Below are positions 29,620 to 39,379 of a DNA stretch of 64,000 bases, piece after piece. Position 1 is the first letter of the stretch. The number at the start of each line of letters is the position of its first letter. The DNA lies in the NCBI GenBank assembly GCA_945891385.1, contig CAMDDJ010000008.1:1-64000 (forward strand), read 5' to 3'. A model generated the notes under the pieces. The model did not search any database, had not been told where the DNA came from, and saw only the letters and a list, made by a program, of their open reading frames with translations. The stretch is from Candidatus Kuenenia stuttgartensis. GTDB lineage: Bacteria; Planctomycetota; Planctomycetia; Pirellulales; UBA1268. Made by a program: the position numbers and the translations under genes.

Positions 29620-30369
29620 TCAGCCCAGGCGGTAGGCCACCGTCGTGATGCGAGATCCCTCGAAGTCGATGTCGCAGATCACCTGCGAATCGACCGGCCG
29701 CAGGCCGAAGGGGGGCTCCGTGACGACGACCCCGCTACCGACGGAGAGCCGAACGTCCGGGCCGAGGGGCTTGTTCACGTTGGGTGAAAACTTTCCAGCG
29801 GGCACGTGCTCCGTGATGACGGCCCATCGACACCTGCCTTCGATGCCCCGGAGCACCTTCCCGACCAGCTCATTGGAGAGGTGCTGAAGGACTTGGCGGA
29901 TGAAGACGACCTCCGCTTCAGGCGCCGGCGTGGTGGTGGCATCATGCACGCGGAAGTCGACGTCGAGATGAGCCCACCGGCTCCGGTTGTGCTCGATCAA
30001 CGCCGGAACGCAGTCGCACGCGACGTAACGGCCGCAGGCACCCCTGACCTGTGACCCGACGTGGAAGTCACCGCAGCCAAGATCCACAACCGTCGGGGGG
30101 GCCGGGAATCGGCCGAGCCAACGCCGAACCTCCACCACGTACGGCTCGACGATGGCCGGGTCGCGTGAGCCGATCCCTGAACAGTAACGCTCGTCGGAAC
30201 CCATCGACGAGCCCCACATGCCCTCCCGGTAGATGGTACCAAAGGCGTCGGCGGGACTGCGTGCCGCAAGCGAGGCGGCAGGTGTGCCCCGGGGTAGTAA
30301 GGCCCTCAATCGCCTGCGAACCGACGCGGGCAACCAACGACGCAGCGACTCGAGCAATGGTGTCCGCAC
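29620..30369 (-). CDS. class I SAM-dependent methyltransferase
   Basis: About 249 residues from the chosen GTG. Motif I is VVDLGCGDFHVG, and RYVACDCVPALIEHN and VVFIRQVLQHLSN follow. The fold is class I, with target unknown. The GTG at 30369 is favoured because AGGA lies 7 bases upstream and because starts further up (ATG at 30510) would overlap the divergent methyltransferase. A GTG at 30438 is the other choice. It is divergent from the next gene by ~120 bp. Confidence 0.72.
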   Translation of the reverse strand: MRTPLLESLRRWLPASVRRRLRALLPRGTPAASLAARSPADAFGTIYREGMWGSSMGSDERYCSGIGSRDPAIVEPYVVEVRRWLGRFPAPPTVVDLGCGDFHVGSQVRGACGRYVACDCVPALIEHNRSRWAHLDVDFRVHDATTTPAPEAEVVFIRQVLQHLSNELVGKVLRGIEGRCRWAVITEHVPAGKFSPNVNKPLGPDVRLSVGSGVVVTEPPFGLRPVDSQVICDIDFEGSRITTVAYRLG

Positions 30370-30489
30370 AGCTGGTTCCTGAAAAAATTCCCTTCGCGGC
30401 CTTTTTTTGCGCACGCCGTCCGGCTTGTGATTCGCCACGGTTATAACCAGAGACTCAGGGTTCCGTTCACGTCCCGGTTTTCTGCATCC

Positions 30490-31182
30490 ATGAACAGTCC
30501 CAGCGGTCACTCGCGCGGCGGCAGCCGGCGGGACGGTCTGTCGCTCTTCTCCTCCGGGCTAAACCCCCGAAAAATCGAACTCATTGACCGCCACGGCACT
30601 GGGGATTCGCTGCTGGACATAGGCTGCGGGAACGGCCTGTATCCACTGGCCACACTACATAGATTCGCACGGGTCTTGCAGATCGACCTCGTCGACCGCC
30701 GGTCACCGAAGGCCCGTGACATCCCGTTCCAGGCGATGAACGCTGTAGCCGTTGGCTCAGTCGGGCAGAGGTTCGACACGGTCCTCTGCTTCGACATTAT
30801 CGAGCATCTCGATGACGACGAGTCGTTTGTTCGGACCGTGCGCGGCATCTGCGATGGCTGCCTGATCGGATCCGTCCCCGCCGACGATGATGCCGTGTTG
30901 CGGGCGATCGGCCTCACGCATGTCCATCACGTGGACAAGACGCACCGGCGCGAATACTCGCGGGAAACCCTGGCGGCTCTGCTCGGCAAGGCGGGTTTCA
31001 TCAACGTGACGGTGATGCCCCAACTGGGCGAGGGCCTCGTGTACGCACCCCATGCCCTGGCGAGCGGGTCTCTCGTGAGCAAGGTCATCGCAAGGATCCT
31101 TATCGCCCTGAACATGCTCCTGTGTCGAATGGGCGTCTTTCGCAACGCGTCGGTAGCGGACTGGCTGTTCGTGGCCCGCTGA
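30490..31182 (+). CDS. class I SAM-dependent methyltransferase, plus strand
   Basis: A 230-residue methyltransferase with motif I LLDIGCGNGLYPLATL and TVLCFDIIEHLDDDESFV, where the latter replaces the usual motif II. The C-terminal half has hydrophobic helices (VIARILIALNMLLC). It stands against the direction of the glycan operon, between a divergent methyltransferase and the convergent flippase, so it needs its own promoter in 30370-30489. The ATG at 30490 is chosen; an upstream ATG at 30427 would extend into the divergent leader. Confidence 0.78.
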   Translation: MNSPSGHSRGGSRRDGLSLFSSGLNPRKIELIDRHGTGDSLLDIGCGNGLYPLATLHRFARVLQIDLVDRRSPKARDIPFQAMNAVAVGSVGQRFDTVLCFDIIEHLDDDESFVRTVRGICDGCLIGSVPADDDAVLRAIGLTHVHHVDKTHRREYSRETLAALLGKAGFINVTVMPQLGEGLVYAPHALASGSLVSKVIARILIALNMLLCRMGVFRNASVADWLFVAR

Positions 31183-31286
31183 GACCTCATGGCTCACCGT
31201 TGCCATCGTCCTTTGCATCCGTGCACGGCGGGTAGGCCCCTGCATGTGGCAGGCTTTCCGGCATGGAAAGATGGCTTGACGTCGTG

Positions 31287-32630
31287 TCACGGCTTGCGGA
31301 GCCGACGCATCATCGCGGGCATGCCCGCAAGTACCATGCCGCGGGTGAGTATGTCGGCGAGCGGCCGGGTCGCCGGGAACAACGCGTTGACAGGAATCGT
31401 CGCGAGAAAGGTGGCGGCGACGGTCGTCGCTGCCGCGCCCAGTGCGCCATGCTGGGGGATGAAGATGACATTCAGCGCGACGTTGAAGACCGCACCGATC
31501 ACCGTGTTGCGAAAACCAGCCCACAACATGCCGCGTCCGATCAGCCACGTCGACTGGGCGACGCCCAGAATCGCGAACATGTTCGAAAAGACATGCACCC
31601 GCAGCACCGGCGCCGCTTCGCGGTAGCCGTCGCCGAGCAGAACCTGAATAGCTTCACCCGGCCAGATCGCCAAGGGCACTATGAACAGGTAGCTGCACAC
31701 CATGACGATCGATACGGTTTGAATCAGGGCGGCCCGATAGGAGGTGTCGTCGCGTTGCTGCGCGCGGTAGAGAAACGGGGCTGCCGACGCGAGGATGGCG
31801 AACGGCACGAATCGCCACATGGACGACAGCCGGACCGCCGCCGCGTAGAGCCCGATCTGGTGATCGGCCACCTCGCGACTCGCAGCGAGCACTCCAAGCA
31901 GCAGCACGTCTGACTGGTCATAGATGAAGACGGCGAATCCTGTGAGGATGCTCGGGATCGCCTCTCGCATCAGTCCGCGGGCCGTCGTCAGGTCGAAGCG
32001 CCAGCGTTCGCCTCCCGTCGTCAGCACGTAGACCGCCAGCAGCCCCGCCCCGAGGAGGATCGCGTCAAGGGCGTTGGCGAACAGGAAGTAGCGGATCGGG
32101 GCGTCAATCAACACACCGATGATCTTTACGCCGGCTGCCACCAAACCGGCCGTGAGCCCGCACGCGGTCACGACCCGCGAGCGGCTTAGGGACTGGAAAT
32201 AGGGGTCGAGAACGAGAAGCGGTGCCGACCAGAGCGCGAGACCGGCCACGGCCGCGTCGCCCAGCGTCGCGGTGGTTTGGTTGGGAACGAGCAGGAAGGC
32301 CGCCACGCCGAATCCGTAGGCCGCAAGTGTGCCCGCCGCCCGCATCGCGAAGGCAGTGCCCAGCATGACCCCGTTCGACCGTCCACCTACCAAATGGCGA
32401 ACGAGGTTCTCCCCGAGTCCGCACGTGGACAGCGGCACGAAGAGCGACGCCGCGGTCAGCGCGTAGTTGAACGCGCCGAGGCGATCCACGCCGAGCTTGC
32501 GGAACACGAGGATACCGACTACGAGCGCGATCAACAGGCGGCCGATTCGCTCTCCGATGATCCAGCCCGCATTGGCAATCGCGGGATGGTCGACGAAGGC
32601 TAGGAGGAGCCGGCGGCGGCCACTGATCAC
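31287..32630 (-). CDS. Wzx-like polysaccharide flippase
   Basis: A 447-residue membrane protein with ~12 helices in the pattern of the MOP/Wzx superfamily. The N-terminus NAGWIIGERIGRLLIALVVG, VFIYDQSDVLLLG and WLIGRGMLWAGFRNTVIG are typical. It would flip undecaprenyl-linked repeat units across the inner membrane. Its ATG overlaps the upstream glycosyltransferase stop by 4 bp. Together with the O-antigen ligase/polymerase of this locus it points to a Wzx/Wzy-type assembly route. Confidence 0.87.
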   Translation of the reverse strand: MISGRRRLLLAFVDHPAIANAGWIIGERIGRLLIALVVGILVFRKLGVDRLGAFNYALTAASLFVPLSTCGLGENLVRHLVGGRSNGVMLGTAFAMRAAGTLAAYGFGVAAFLLVPNQTTATLGDAAVAGLALWSAPLLVLDPYFQSLSRSRVVTACGLTAGLVAAGVKIIGVLIDAPIRYFLFANALDAILLGAGLLAVYVLTTGGERWRFDLTTARGLMREAIPSILTGFAVFIYDQSDVLLLGVLAASREVADHQIGLYAAAVRLSSMWRFVPFAILASAAPFLYRAQQRDDTSYRAALIQTVSIVMVCSYLFIVPLAIWPGEAIQVLLGDGYREAAPVLRVHVFSNMFAILGVAQSTWLIGRGMLWAGFRNTVIGAVFNVALNVIFIPQHGALGAAATTVAATFLATIPVNALFPATRPLADILTRGMVLAGMPAMMRRLRKP

Positions 32631-33541
32631 GATCGACCACCCAGAATGCCCCCGAGCCTGCGCAGGATTCGTCGGGCAATGGGCTGCGGAGCGTGGCGGG
32701 CCACCAGGGCCCTGTCGAAATCAGGGCTTGGCACGATGAATCCGGGATGCTGCATAGGCCCGGGCAGTGCACCGGCCAAGGGCGTCGCCGTCGGGCAGCC
32801 TCGGCGGCCCTGGTAGTGCGTTCCCTCTCCAAGGCCGATGTTCTGGATCAGACTCAGCCGTGGAACCGCGGACAAGCCCCACCTCGAGGCCATCGCATAG
32901 GCCCATTGGTAGTCCCACGTGTCGACCTCTCCGTGGAACGTCTTGTCGAGAATCGCAACCCGGGCGGACCAGAAGTTGGAGCCCCGGTCGAGACCCGCTT
33001 TCTTGAACTCCGGCCACGACGCCATCGCGAGATCGAAGTGCCGCCACGCACGTCGCCACGAGGCCCATCCCCACTGCCAGCCATACTGAGAGAAGACGTA
33101 GTCGGAGGCCCAGGCCTGTGGCTTGTCAAGCGGATTGAAGCCCGCGATCTGCATCACGTTGGTGTCGTCGCGATACCGTTCGAGCAACTCCGCGCAGAAG
33201 GAGAAAAAGGTCGGGTCGGGCAGGCAATCGTCCTCGAGGATGATGCCCTCGGGCTCGTGCTCGAAGAACCAGTTGATCGCCGAGCTGACGCCCCGGCCGC
33301 ATCCGAGGTTCGTCGGCTGGTAAAGCCTGCGGACGTCGAGCCCCGCGGAGTCGCGGTCGATGAGGTCGCGTACCTGCTGGACCTGATCGGCCTCGCCTTG
33401 CTTGGCGGGGCGGGGCCCGTCGCACGCCACGTACACCCGCACGGGGCTCGCCGCGTGGATCGCCTCCCACACGGCCCGCGTGACATCGGGCCGTCGGAAG
33501 ACGATGAACAGTACCGGCGGGCAGGACGAAGGCATGCTCAC
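32627..33541 (-). CDS. GT-A type glycosyltransferase (GNT-I/HlpA-like)
   Basis: A 304-residue nucleotide-diphospho-sugar transferase. The N-terminus PPVLFIVFRRPDVT, the acidic metal motif IILEDDCLPDP and QWGWASWRRAW are characteristic of this bacterial family, often annotated HlpA-like or GNT-I-like. It would add one sugar to the glycan. It ends in a 4-bp overlap with the flippase and starts 3 bp after the stop of the truncated methyltransferase, so these three are co-transcribed. Confidence 0.85.
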   Translation of the reverse strand: MSMPSSCPPVLFIVFRRPDVTRAVWEAIHAASPVRVYVACDGPRPAKQGEADQVQQVRDLIDRDSAGLDVRRLYQPTNLGCGRGVSSAINWFFEHEPEGIILEDDCLPDPTFFSFCAELLERYRDDTNVMQIAGFNPLDKPQAWASDYVFSQYGWQWGWASWRRAWRHFDLAMASWPEFKKAGLDRGSNFWSARVAILDKTFHGEVDTWDYQWAYAMASRWGLSAVPRLSLIQNIGLGEGTHYQGRRGCPTATPLAGALPGPMQHPGFIVPSPDFDRALVARHAPQPIARRILRRLGGILGGRS

Positions 33542-33544
33542 CGT

Positions 33545-34012
33545 TTAGCCCGCGGGCCTGTCGCCGGCGACGGCCATCGACATCCAGAGCCCCGGCACCC
33601 GGCCGACTCCGGCGAACTGCAGATTGCGAAACCCCGTCTCAGTCAGCAGCCGACTCACGCTGCGCCGGCTCCAGAGCTTGCTGTGGCCACCGTCCCATAA
33701 CGGGTTGGTATGGGAGTCCCACTTGCCACAGACCGAAATCGCCAGGTTCTTGAGGTAGCCGTGACAGGGGGTCGTGCAGACGAACCGACCGCCCGGCTGG
33801 ACGGCTTCAAAACAGCCGCGGCCGTACGGCCGCGGCGCGTAGAGATGCTCAACGACCTCGGTGCGCACAACGGCGTCGAGCACCCGCGGCCGCCGGTTCG
33901 AAGCCTTGCTCAGTGCCCGCTGTAGGAACCGCAGGATCGCTGGCAGAATCCGCCAGCGCACATGGCACGAGATTGCGGTGCGATAACCGTGGGCAACGTA
34001 GCCGTCAGCCAT
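33545..34012 (-). pseudogene. class I methyltransferase lacking its SAM-binding core (in-frame internal deletion)
   Basis: A 155-residue open frame that is intact but internally shortened. The C-terminal ~105 residues match a common glycan-locus methyltransferase (VVRTEVVEHLYAPRPYGRG, PGGRFVCTTPCHGYLKN, WDGGHSKLWSRRS). In such proteins R-V-L-D is followed by a G-C-G-x-G loop and ~50-60 more residues. Here R-V-L-D joins directly to A-V-V-R-T-E. The SAM-binding motif is therefore gone and no methyltransferase activity is expected. It is kept in the operon between the carbamoyltransferase and a glycosyltransferase. Confidence 0.65.
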
Positions 34013-34111
34013 GAGGATTGCGATCCGGCTCCACCCGCCCCGATCGGTACCGCCACGGTCCCGACGATGACTCTCGTGATCGTACCACGGCGCGTAAACC
34101 GGCCGTAACGC

Positions 34112-35920
34112 CTACCCCGTCGGCTGGAGCGGTTCTCCGGCCCGGGAAATCGCCTCTTCGAGCGCCGGAGCGCACTCCGGCTTCACAAGAATCTCACGGC
34201 CGATGCACAGGACGTCGAGGCCGGTCCTGAGAAAGCAGGCCAGCGCCTGCTGCGGAGTGTCCACGATCGGCTCATTTTCGTTGAAGCTCGTGTTCAACAG
34301 GATGGCGACGCCCGACAACTTCGCAAAAGCCTCGATGAGATCGTGGTAGAGCGGGTTCGTCTCCCGCTCGATGCTCTGCAGGCGACCGGTTCCATCCACG
34401 TGCGTGACGGCCGGAAGGCGTTCCCTCCACTCCGGACGGATCTTCACCACGTGCATCATGAACGGGCTGAAGACGTCCTGCTCGAAGTAGGTGCTCACAG
34501 CGGATCGCAGGACGGTCGGCGCGAAGGGACGAAACATCTCCCGCCGCTTGATCTTGGCGTTGATGATGTCCTTCATCTCGGGGCGGGTCGGGTCGGCGAG
34601 GATCGAGCGGTTTCCGAGGGCTCTCGGCCCCCACTCGCTCCTGCCCTGATACCAGCCAACGACGAGGCCAGCTCGCAGCAGCCGGGCCACCACGGGAACG
34701 ACCTGCCCCGGATCAAGGGTTCGCCAGGGCGTGCCAGCGGACCGGGCGGCCTCAGCCATGGCGGCCTCCGAATGCATGGGGCCCCAGTAGGCGTGGCTCA
34801 TGAGGAACCGCTCCCGCCCGCCGGCCACGTTGTGCCACGCCCAGAGGGCCGCCCCCAGCGAGCACCCCTCGTCGCTCGACGCCGACTGGAGGTAGGGTTC
34901 GGTGAATGGCGTGTCACGGAGCAGCCTGGCATTCGCGACGCCATTGAGGGCGCACCCGCCCGCGTAGGCGATCTGCGAAGAGGGCACTAACCTGTGCAAA
35001 CGCCGGGCGCAGTGCATGAAGGCCGCCTCGAACCGCACCTGACACGAACGCGCGAGGTTCCGCTCGCGGTCGGTGGTCTCGGTATCCCGGGCCCGCTTCG
35101 GGCCGAGGAGCGCCGCGAGGCGATCGGTGAAGAGTCGTTCCATGACGATGCGGCCCGCCGCATCGCAGGCGTCGGCCGCTCCGCCCTGGTGCATCCCAAA
35201 AAAGCCGCGTGCAAGGCGAAACCAGCCGTCGGAAGGCAATGCGACGAGTTGCTCCATCTCGGCGGCATAGGCATCCTCGCCATACGCCGCCAGGCCCATC
35301 ACCTTGTACTCCTCTCCGAAGCGATCGAAGCCCATCAACTGGCAGATGGCCGTGTAGAAAAAGCCCAGGCTGTCAGGGAGCAGCACCCTGTCGAGAATCG
35401 TAATTCGCGTGCCCTCGCAGCGGGCCGCCATCAGGCTGGCGAAGTCACCGGATCCGTCGTACGAGAACCCCGCGGTCTGGCCATCGAACGGCGAGCAGTA
35501 GTAGGCGCTCGCAACGTGTGCCAAGTGGTGTTCGACGGGCACGAGCCGAAACCGCAGCGTCGTGGAATCGACATCGCAGGCCGCGGCGAGCCTCGCATGA
35601 AGCGTTGTTGCGGCAGTCCGTTCGCGACGGAAGTGCTCACGCGCCGCGGCGAAGCCGGTCGCGGGATGCGTGAGCACATACCGCACCTTGGCCGCCATGT
35701 TGGCCCGGCCATCCCGGGGGACGGCGACGATGTCGACGTCGGAGGGCCGCACACCGGCATCGTCGAGAACCGCGCGGATGGCCAGCGAAGGAAATGCAGG
35801 GTCATGCTTGATGCGCCGTCCGAGCCGCTCCTCGGCCACCGCCATGGTGAGCCGCCCGTCGACGAGCAGGCAGGCCGACGAGTCGGGATGCCCGAAGTTG
35901 AGTCCGAGAATGACGCTCAT
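34112..35920 (-). CDS. NodU/CmcH-family O-carbamoyltransferase
   Basis: A 602-residue carbamoyltransferase. The N-terminal Kae1-like domain has ILGLNFGHPDSSACLL and the metal-binding His residues in VEHHLAHVASAYY. YDGSGDFASL and the C-terminal YQGRSEWGPRALGNRSIL are diagnostic. The family uses carbamoyl phosphate and ATP to carbamoylate hydroxyls of sugars, as in Nod factors. Here the target is probably a sugar of the surface glycan. Its ATG overlaps the stop of the preceding FkbM gene by 4 bp. Confidence 0.92.
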   Translation of the reverse strand: MSVILGLNFGHPDSSACLLVDGRLTMAVAEERLGRRIKHDPAFPSLAIRAVLDDAGVRPSDVDIVAVPRDGRANMAAKVRYVLTHPATGFAAAREHFRRERTAATTLHARLAAACDVDSTTLRFRLVPVEHHLAHVASAYYCSPFDGQTAGFSYDGSGDFASLMAARCEGTRITILDRVLLPDSLGFFYTAICQLMGFDRFGEEYKVMGLAAYGEDAYAAEMEQLVALPSDGWFRLARGFFGMHQGGAADACDAAGRIVMERLFTDRLAALLGPKRARDTETTDRERNLARSCQVRFEAAFMHCARRLHRLVPSSQIAYAGGCALNGVANARLLRDTPFTEPYLQSASSDEGCSLGAALWAWHNVAGGRERFLMSHAYWGPMHSEAAMAEAARSAGTPWRTLDPGQVVPVVARLLRAGLVVGWYQGRSEWGPRALGNRSILADPTRPEMKDIINAKIKRREMFRPFAPTVLRSAVSTYFEQDVFSPFMMHVVKIRPEWRERLPAVTHVDGTGRLQSIERETNPLYHDLIEAFAKLSGVAILLNTSFNENEPIVDTPQQALACFLRTGLDVLCIGREILVKPECAPALEEAISRAGEPLQPTG

Positions 35921-36924
35921 GAAATCCGGTCACCTGGGGAAGGGGCGAATGCCGCCGGCACGATCCGTCCCGAGCGAGTCCAGTGCCGGATGCTGTCGGA
36001 CGCGGCGGCGATCGCCGGCTCCGGCAGCGTGGTTGCAAGGATATCCGCCGGATCTGCCGAGGCATCGGAATCGGGCGACAGGGCCGAAAAACCAGTTCCA
36101 TCTGGGTTGATGTTCAGGAATCGATATGGTGCGACGCCGGCGAGGTATCCGCACAGGTCGCGACGCGTGTAGCCGAAACGTGCCGTGTTCTCGTCGGATT
36201 CGAAGATGATCTGCGGCTGGTAACGCCGCAGAGTCGCTTCCGCCCCCCGGAACGCGGCGAACTCGCCCCCTTCGACGTCGATCTTGATGACATGCGGCGG
36301 GGGGATCTCACCACTCTCAACGAGATCGTCCACCCGCACCGTGGGCAGCCGCAGCGTCCGCGAGCCCTCCTCGCGGGCGCGGGTGGAGGCATGAATGGAA
36401 TGCGAGCCGAGAAAGAGGTCCATCGTGCCGGTAGAATCGGAGACAATTTCCTCCCGCACGTCGATTGTCGCACCAGGGTTGATCGGCACCGACTCGCGGA
36501 TGGCGGCGACGAGGGGAGGCAGCGGCTCAAATGCGACCACGCGGATGCCAGGAACGCCTGGTTGCGAGCTAAAGACTCGGGCGAGTTCGAGCGACATGAA
36601 CCCGATGTTGGCGCCGATGTCGAGGAACGTGTCGCCGGGGCGGAGGAAGGCGGCGCACGCCGTGAGGACGTGCCAGTTCCAGGTGCGGCCAGAGTTCACG
36701 ATGCAGGCGTAGACGTCGAGGCTCGACGGTTCGACCACCAGTTTGGCGCCGTGGCGGGTGACGATGGAATGGCCGGCCTCACGGCGGAGCCAGCCGCCGA
36801 TCCAGCGAGGCACCGCTCCTTTGCCGCGGGGCAGGTATCGATTCAGGAACACAGCCGCTCTCATGGCCGCCGAGAGGCTGTCGCCGGAAGCGTTGCGGTG
36901 ATCGGGGCCCGGTGGCATCGTCAT
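35917..36924 (-). CDS. FkbM-family methyltransferase
   Basis: A 335-residue SAM-dependent enzyme with motif I TFLDIGANIGFMSLELA and the FkbM signature HVIKIDVEGGEFAAFRGA. The ATG at 36924 overlaps the upstream glycosyltransferase stop (ATGA) and is preferred over a further upstream frame that is antisense-like. It is flanked on both sides by 4-bp overlaps, so it lies in the middle of a tightly coupled run. It is the second of the three FkbM genes. Confidence 0.87.
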   Translation of the reverse strand: MTMPPGPDHRNASGDSLSAAMRAAVFLNRYLPRGKGAVPRWIGGWLRREAGHSIVTRHGAKLVVEPSSLDVYACIVNSGRTWNWHVLTACAAFLRPGDTFLDIGANIGFMSLELARVFSSQPGVPGIRVVAFEPLPPLVAAIRESVPINPGATIDVREEIVSDSTGTMDLFLGSHSIHASTRAREEGSRTLRLPTVRVDDLVESGEIPPPHVIKIDVEGGEFAAFRGAEATLRRYQPQIIFESDENTARFGYTRRDLCGYLAGVAPYRFLNINPDGTGFSALSPDSDASADPADILATTLPEPAIAAASDSIRHWTRSGRIVPAAFAPSPGDRIS

Positions 36925-38111
36925 GAGCCTTCCTCCTCGCCAACAAGGCAGATGCTCACGGGCCGTGGGCCCCGAGAGCATGACCAGCGGTACACCTCCG
37001 CCAGCCTCGCCGAGCATGTCTCCCAGGTAAACTGACCTCGCATCATCCGCCAGCCCCGACGTCCCATCTCCAGCAGGCCTTTGCGATCGAGCCCGCACGC
37101 CTGCCTGAGGCCGGCCTCCAGGCCTCGTTCACCGACCGGCACCCACCAGCCGCACCCGGCTTCCGCGATGCATCGCCATGGCGCGCCGTGGGTGGTGAGC
37201 ACCGGCACGCCCTGGGCGAGCGCCTCCGCGACCGCAAGTCCGAAGTTCTCGGAATGGGACGGGAGCACGAACAGGTCGGCGGCAGCCACGCATTCCTCCC
37301 GGTCGCGCCCCCACCTCGGGCCCTCGATCGCCACGACGTCGCCGAGGCCCTGCTCGGCGATCGCGCGGGCGACGTCTTCCCGGTGCCCGCACTCGTCCGG
37401 ACCGCTGATCACGAGCCGCCAGTCCGCCGGGCGAACGCGAGCCCACGCCTGGACCAGGTCGAGGATGCCCTTGATGGGATGAATTCGCGAAAGGAACAGG
37501 GCAATCATCGGTCCGGTCGGGCCGCGATCAGGGCAGTGCGCTGGCACATCGACTCCGAAGGGTACCACCGCCACCGGCTGCCGCAACCCGGCGCGGCGGA
37601 CGTCGATGCGTTCCGCCTCCGACGTGACGTGGATCAGGTCGACTCGCGAAAGCGCGGTTCGCTGATAGGCAAGCCAGGCGAGATGCTTCTTCGGTGAGTG
37701 ATGCGCCAGGGCCCGTGCTGACAGCATTCCATGGGGACTGAGCACGACGACCGATCCGGGTGGTCGCGCGGGCCCCGTCGTGGCGACCCCAGGATACTGC
37801 CAGATTCCATGAATGTGGACGATCGCAGGCCGTTCCGCGGCGATGGCTTCCCGGAGCCCCGGCGTGTAACTGAACAAGCGGGGCCCGACCGACCGCAGCT
37901 GCACCCGCCGGACGCGGTCCGACACCCCGAGTTCCCAGTTCTCGCCCTCGGGAACAACGCCCATCTGGACGATGTGCATGTCGCAGACCCGGCTGAGGCC
38001 GTCGACCATGCCGTCGACCGCCGCCCGGACGCCTGCCGCATCCCGGTTGGTCGCCGTGGTGACGTGGATCACCCGCATGCCGTCGCCGGCGTATCCATCC
38101 TCGGACATCAC
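36921..38111 (-). CDS. GT4-type glycosyltransferase
   Basis: A 396-residue GT-B enzyme. The acceptor domain has IVHIHGIWQYPG and SPHGMLSARALAH. The donor domain has FLSRIHPIKGILDLV, the E-x7-E motif in SENFGLAVAEALAQG, and TTHGAPW. It is close to WcaC/WbaZ-like family members. It overlaps both neighbours by 4 bp. Confidence 0.9.
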   Translation of the reverse strand: MMSEDGYAGDGMRVIHVTTATNRDAAGVRAAVDGMVDGLSRVCDMHIVQMGVVPEGENWELGVSDRVRRVQLRSVGPRLFSYTPGLREAIAAERPAIVHIHGIWQYPGVATTGPARPPGSVVVLSPHGMLSARALAHHSPKKHLAWLAYQRTALSRVDLIHVTSEAERIDVRRAGLRQPVAVVPFGVDVPAHCPDRGPTGPMIALFLSRIHPIKGILDLVQAWARVRPADWRLVISGPDECGHREDVARAIAEQGLGDVVAIEGPRWGRDREECVAAADLFVLPSHSENFGLAVAEALAQGVPVLTTHGAPWRCIAEAGCGWWVPVGERGLEAGLRQACGLDRKGLLEMGRRGWRMMRGQFTWETCSARLAEVYRWSCSRGPRPVSICLVGEEEGS

Positions 38112-39379
38112 GCGGCGGGCCTGCAGCCAGATGAGGCACGGCGCCGCGAGATGACATCCGAATAGATCCTCATCACACGATCGACCTGGGCGTCGGCGTC
38201 GAACCGTGTTCGAGCCAGCTCCGCTGCGGCAAGCCCCATGGCAGCGGCCCGCGCAGGATTGTCGAGGAGCAGCCGCATCGCGTCCGCAAGAGCTTTTGGG
38301 TCATCAGGGCGGACCAGCAGGCCCGTTCTGCCATCCTCGATCAGATCCGAGACGCCGCCCAGCCTCGATCCGACCGCCGCTCGGCCGACGGTGGCTGCTT
38401 CGACGACGGGGCGGGCAAAGTGGGGCCTCGTCGAGGGGAAGACGAGGAACTCCGCCGCCGCCAGCACCGGCAGCACGTCCTGAACGAAGGGCCGTCGCAG
38501 GAATGCGTGCGATGCGCCCTCTGCCTCGACGATCGTTGCGGCCCGCTCGTAGTCGCGGGCGAGGCCGATCGCAGGCATGACGCGCCGCGCCAGACGGGCC
38601 TTCCAGGATGTCGGGCGCGACAGGGTCATGCCGGGAGCCAGGATCCGCAGTCGCGGATGGTCCGGCAGCAGGCTGCGAACCGCGGCGACGAGCGGGAAGA
38701 TCCCCTTGATCTCCTGGTAGCCTCCGACATAGGCGACGAGCCGGTCACCGTCGCCCGCCCCGAACTCCGCGCGGGTCGCGCGAATCGCCTCCGCGGATGG
38801 GGCTGTCCGGGCGGGTACCACGTTTGGCACGACGATGCCTCGCCGCCCGTCCACCCAGGCAGTTCGATCCGATTCGGACAGGAAAATCACCTCGTCGGCG
38901 TACGTCTCCAGCCATCGCCGGAGCATGCGGCGGCGGATACCGAGGTACCCGACCACTGGCGACTCCCGCACGTGCCAGACCACCGGTGTCGGGGCGGCCG
39001 AAAGCGCCCGAGCCATGATCGCTAGCGTCACGCTGTTGAGATGCACGATGTCGGGCTGCAGTTCTCCGACAAGCGCCTCCAGCACCCGCAGGCCGCGGGA
39101 GGCCTTCGCGTGGGCGTTGATTTGGTAGAGGCAGGCCCGCGGATCCCCGAGGTGCGCCCAGCCCGCGGTGGTGTGCCGGTAGAGTGGAATCTCGGGTGTG
39201 TCGAAGACCCGCGCCCCGTCGCCCTCGTACATCGCCCGCACCATGACGTTCGGCTCGACCATGGCCACCGCCACGTCCACTCCGCGGGCGACAAGCCCCT
39301 GAACGAGATACCGGAGGCTCATGACCGAGCCGCCGGGGCTGCCCGCATGCTGCACGAAAAGAGCGCGGCGGGGATTCAC
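38108..39379 (-). CDS. GT4-type glycosyltransferase
   Basis: A 423-residue GT-B enzyme with a glycine-rich acceptor loop HAGSPGGSVMSLRYL, IVHLNSVTLAIM, and donor-domain motifs YVGGYQEIKGIFPLV and FARPVVEAATVGRAAVG (the E-x7-E region with the first Glu changed). The substitution may affect donor phosphate contacts. It overlaps an FkbM gene upstream and a second GT4 gene downstream, each by 4 bp. Confidence 0.88.
   Translation of the reverse strand: MNPRRALFVQHAGSPGGSVMSLRYLVQGLVARGVDVAVAMVEPNVMVRAMYEGDGARVFDTPEIPLYRHTTAGWAHLGDPRACLYQINAHAKASRGLRVLEALVGELQPDIVHLNSVTLAIMARALSAAPTPVVWHVRESPVVGYLGIRRRMLRRWLETYADEVIFLSESDRTAWVDGRRGIVVPNVVPARTAPSAEAIRATRAEFGAGDGDRLVAYVGGYQEIKGIFPLVAAVRSLLPDHPRLRILAPGMTLSRPTSWKARLARRVMPAIGLARDYERAATIVEAEGASHAFLRRPFVQDVLPVLAAAEFLVFPSTRPHFARPVVEAATVGRAAVGSRLGGVSDLIEDGRTGLLVRPDDPKALADAMRLLLDNPARAAAMGLAAAELARTRFDADAQVDRVMRIYSDVISRRRASSGCRPAA

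Noticed and set aside
31183-31286. CCTGC/GCAGG stem between convergent genes as a terminator
   Set aside because: A five-base stem without a T-run is too weak to call.
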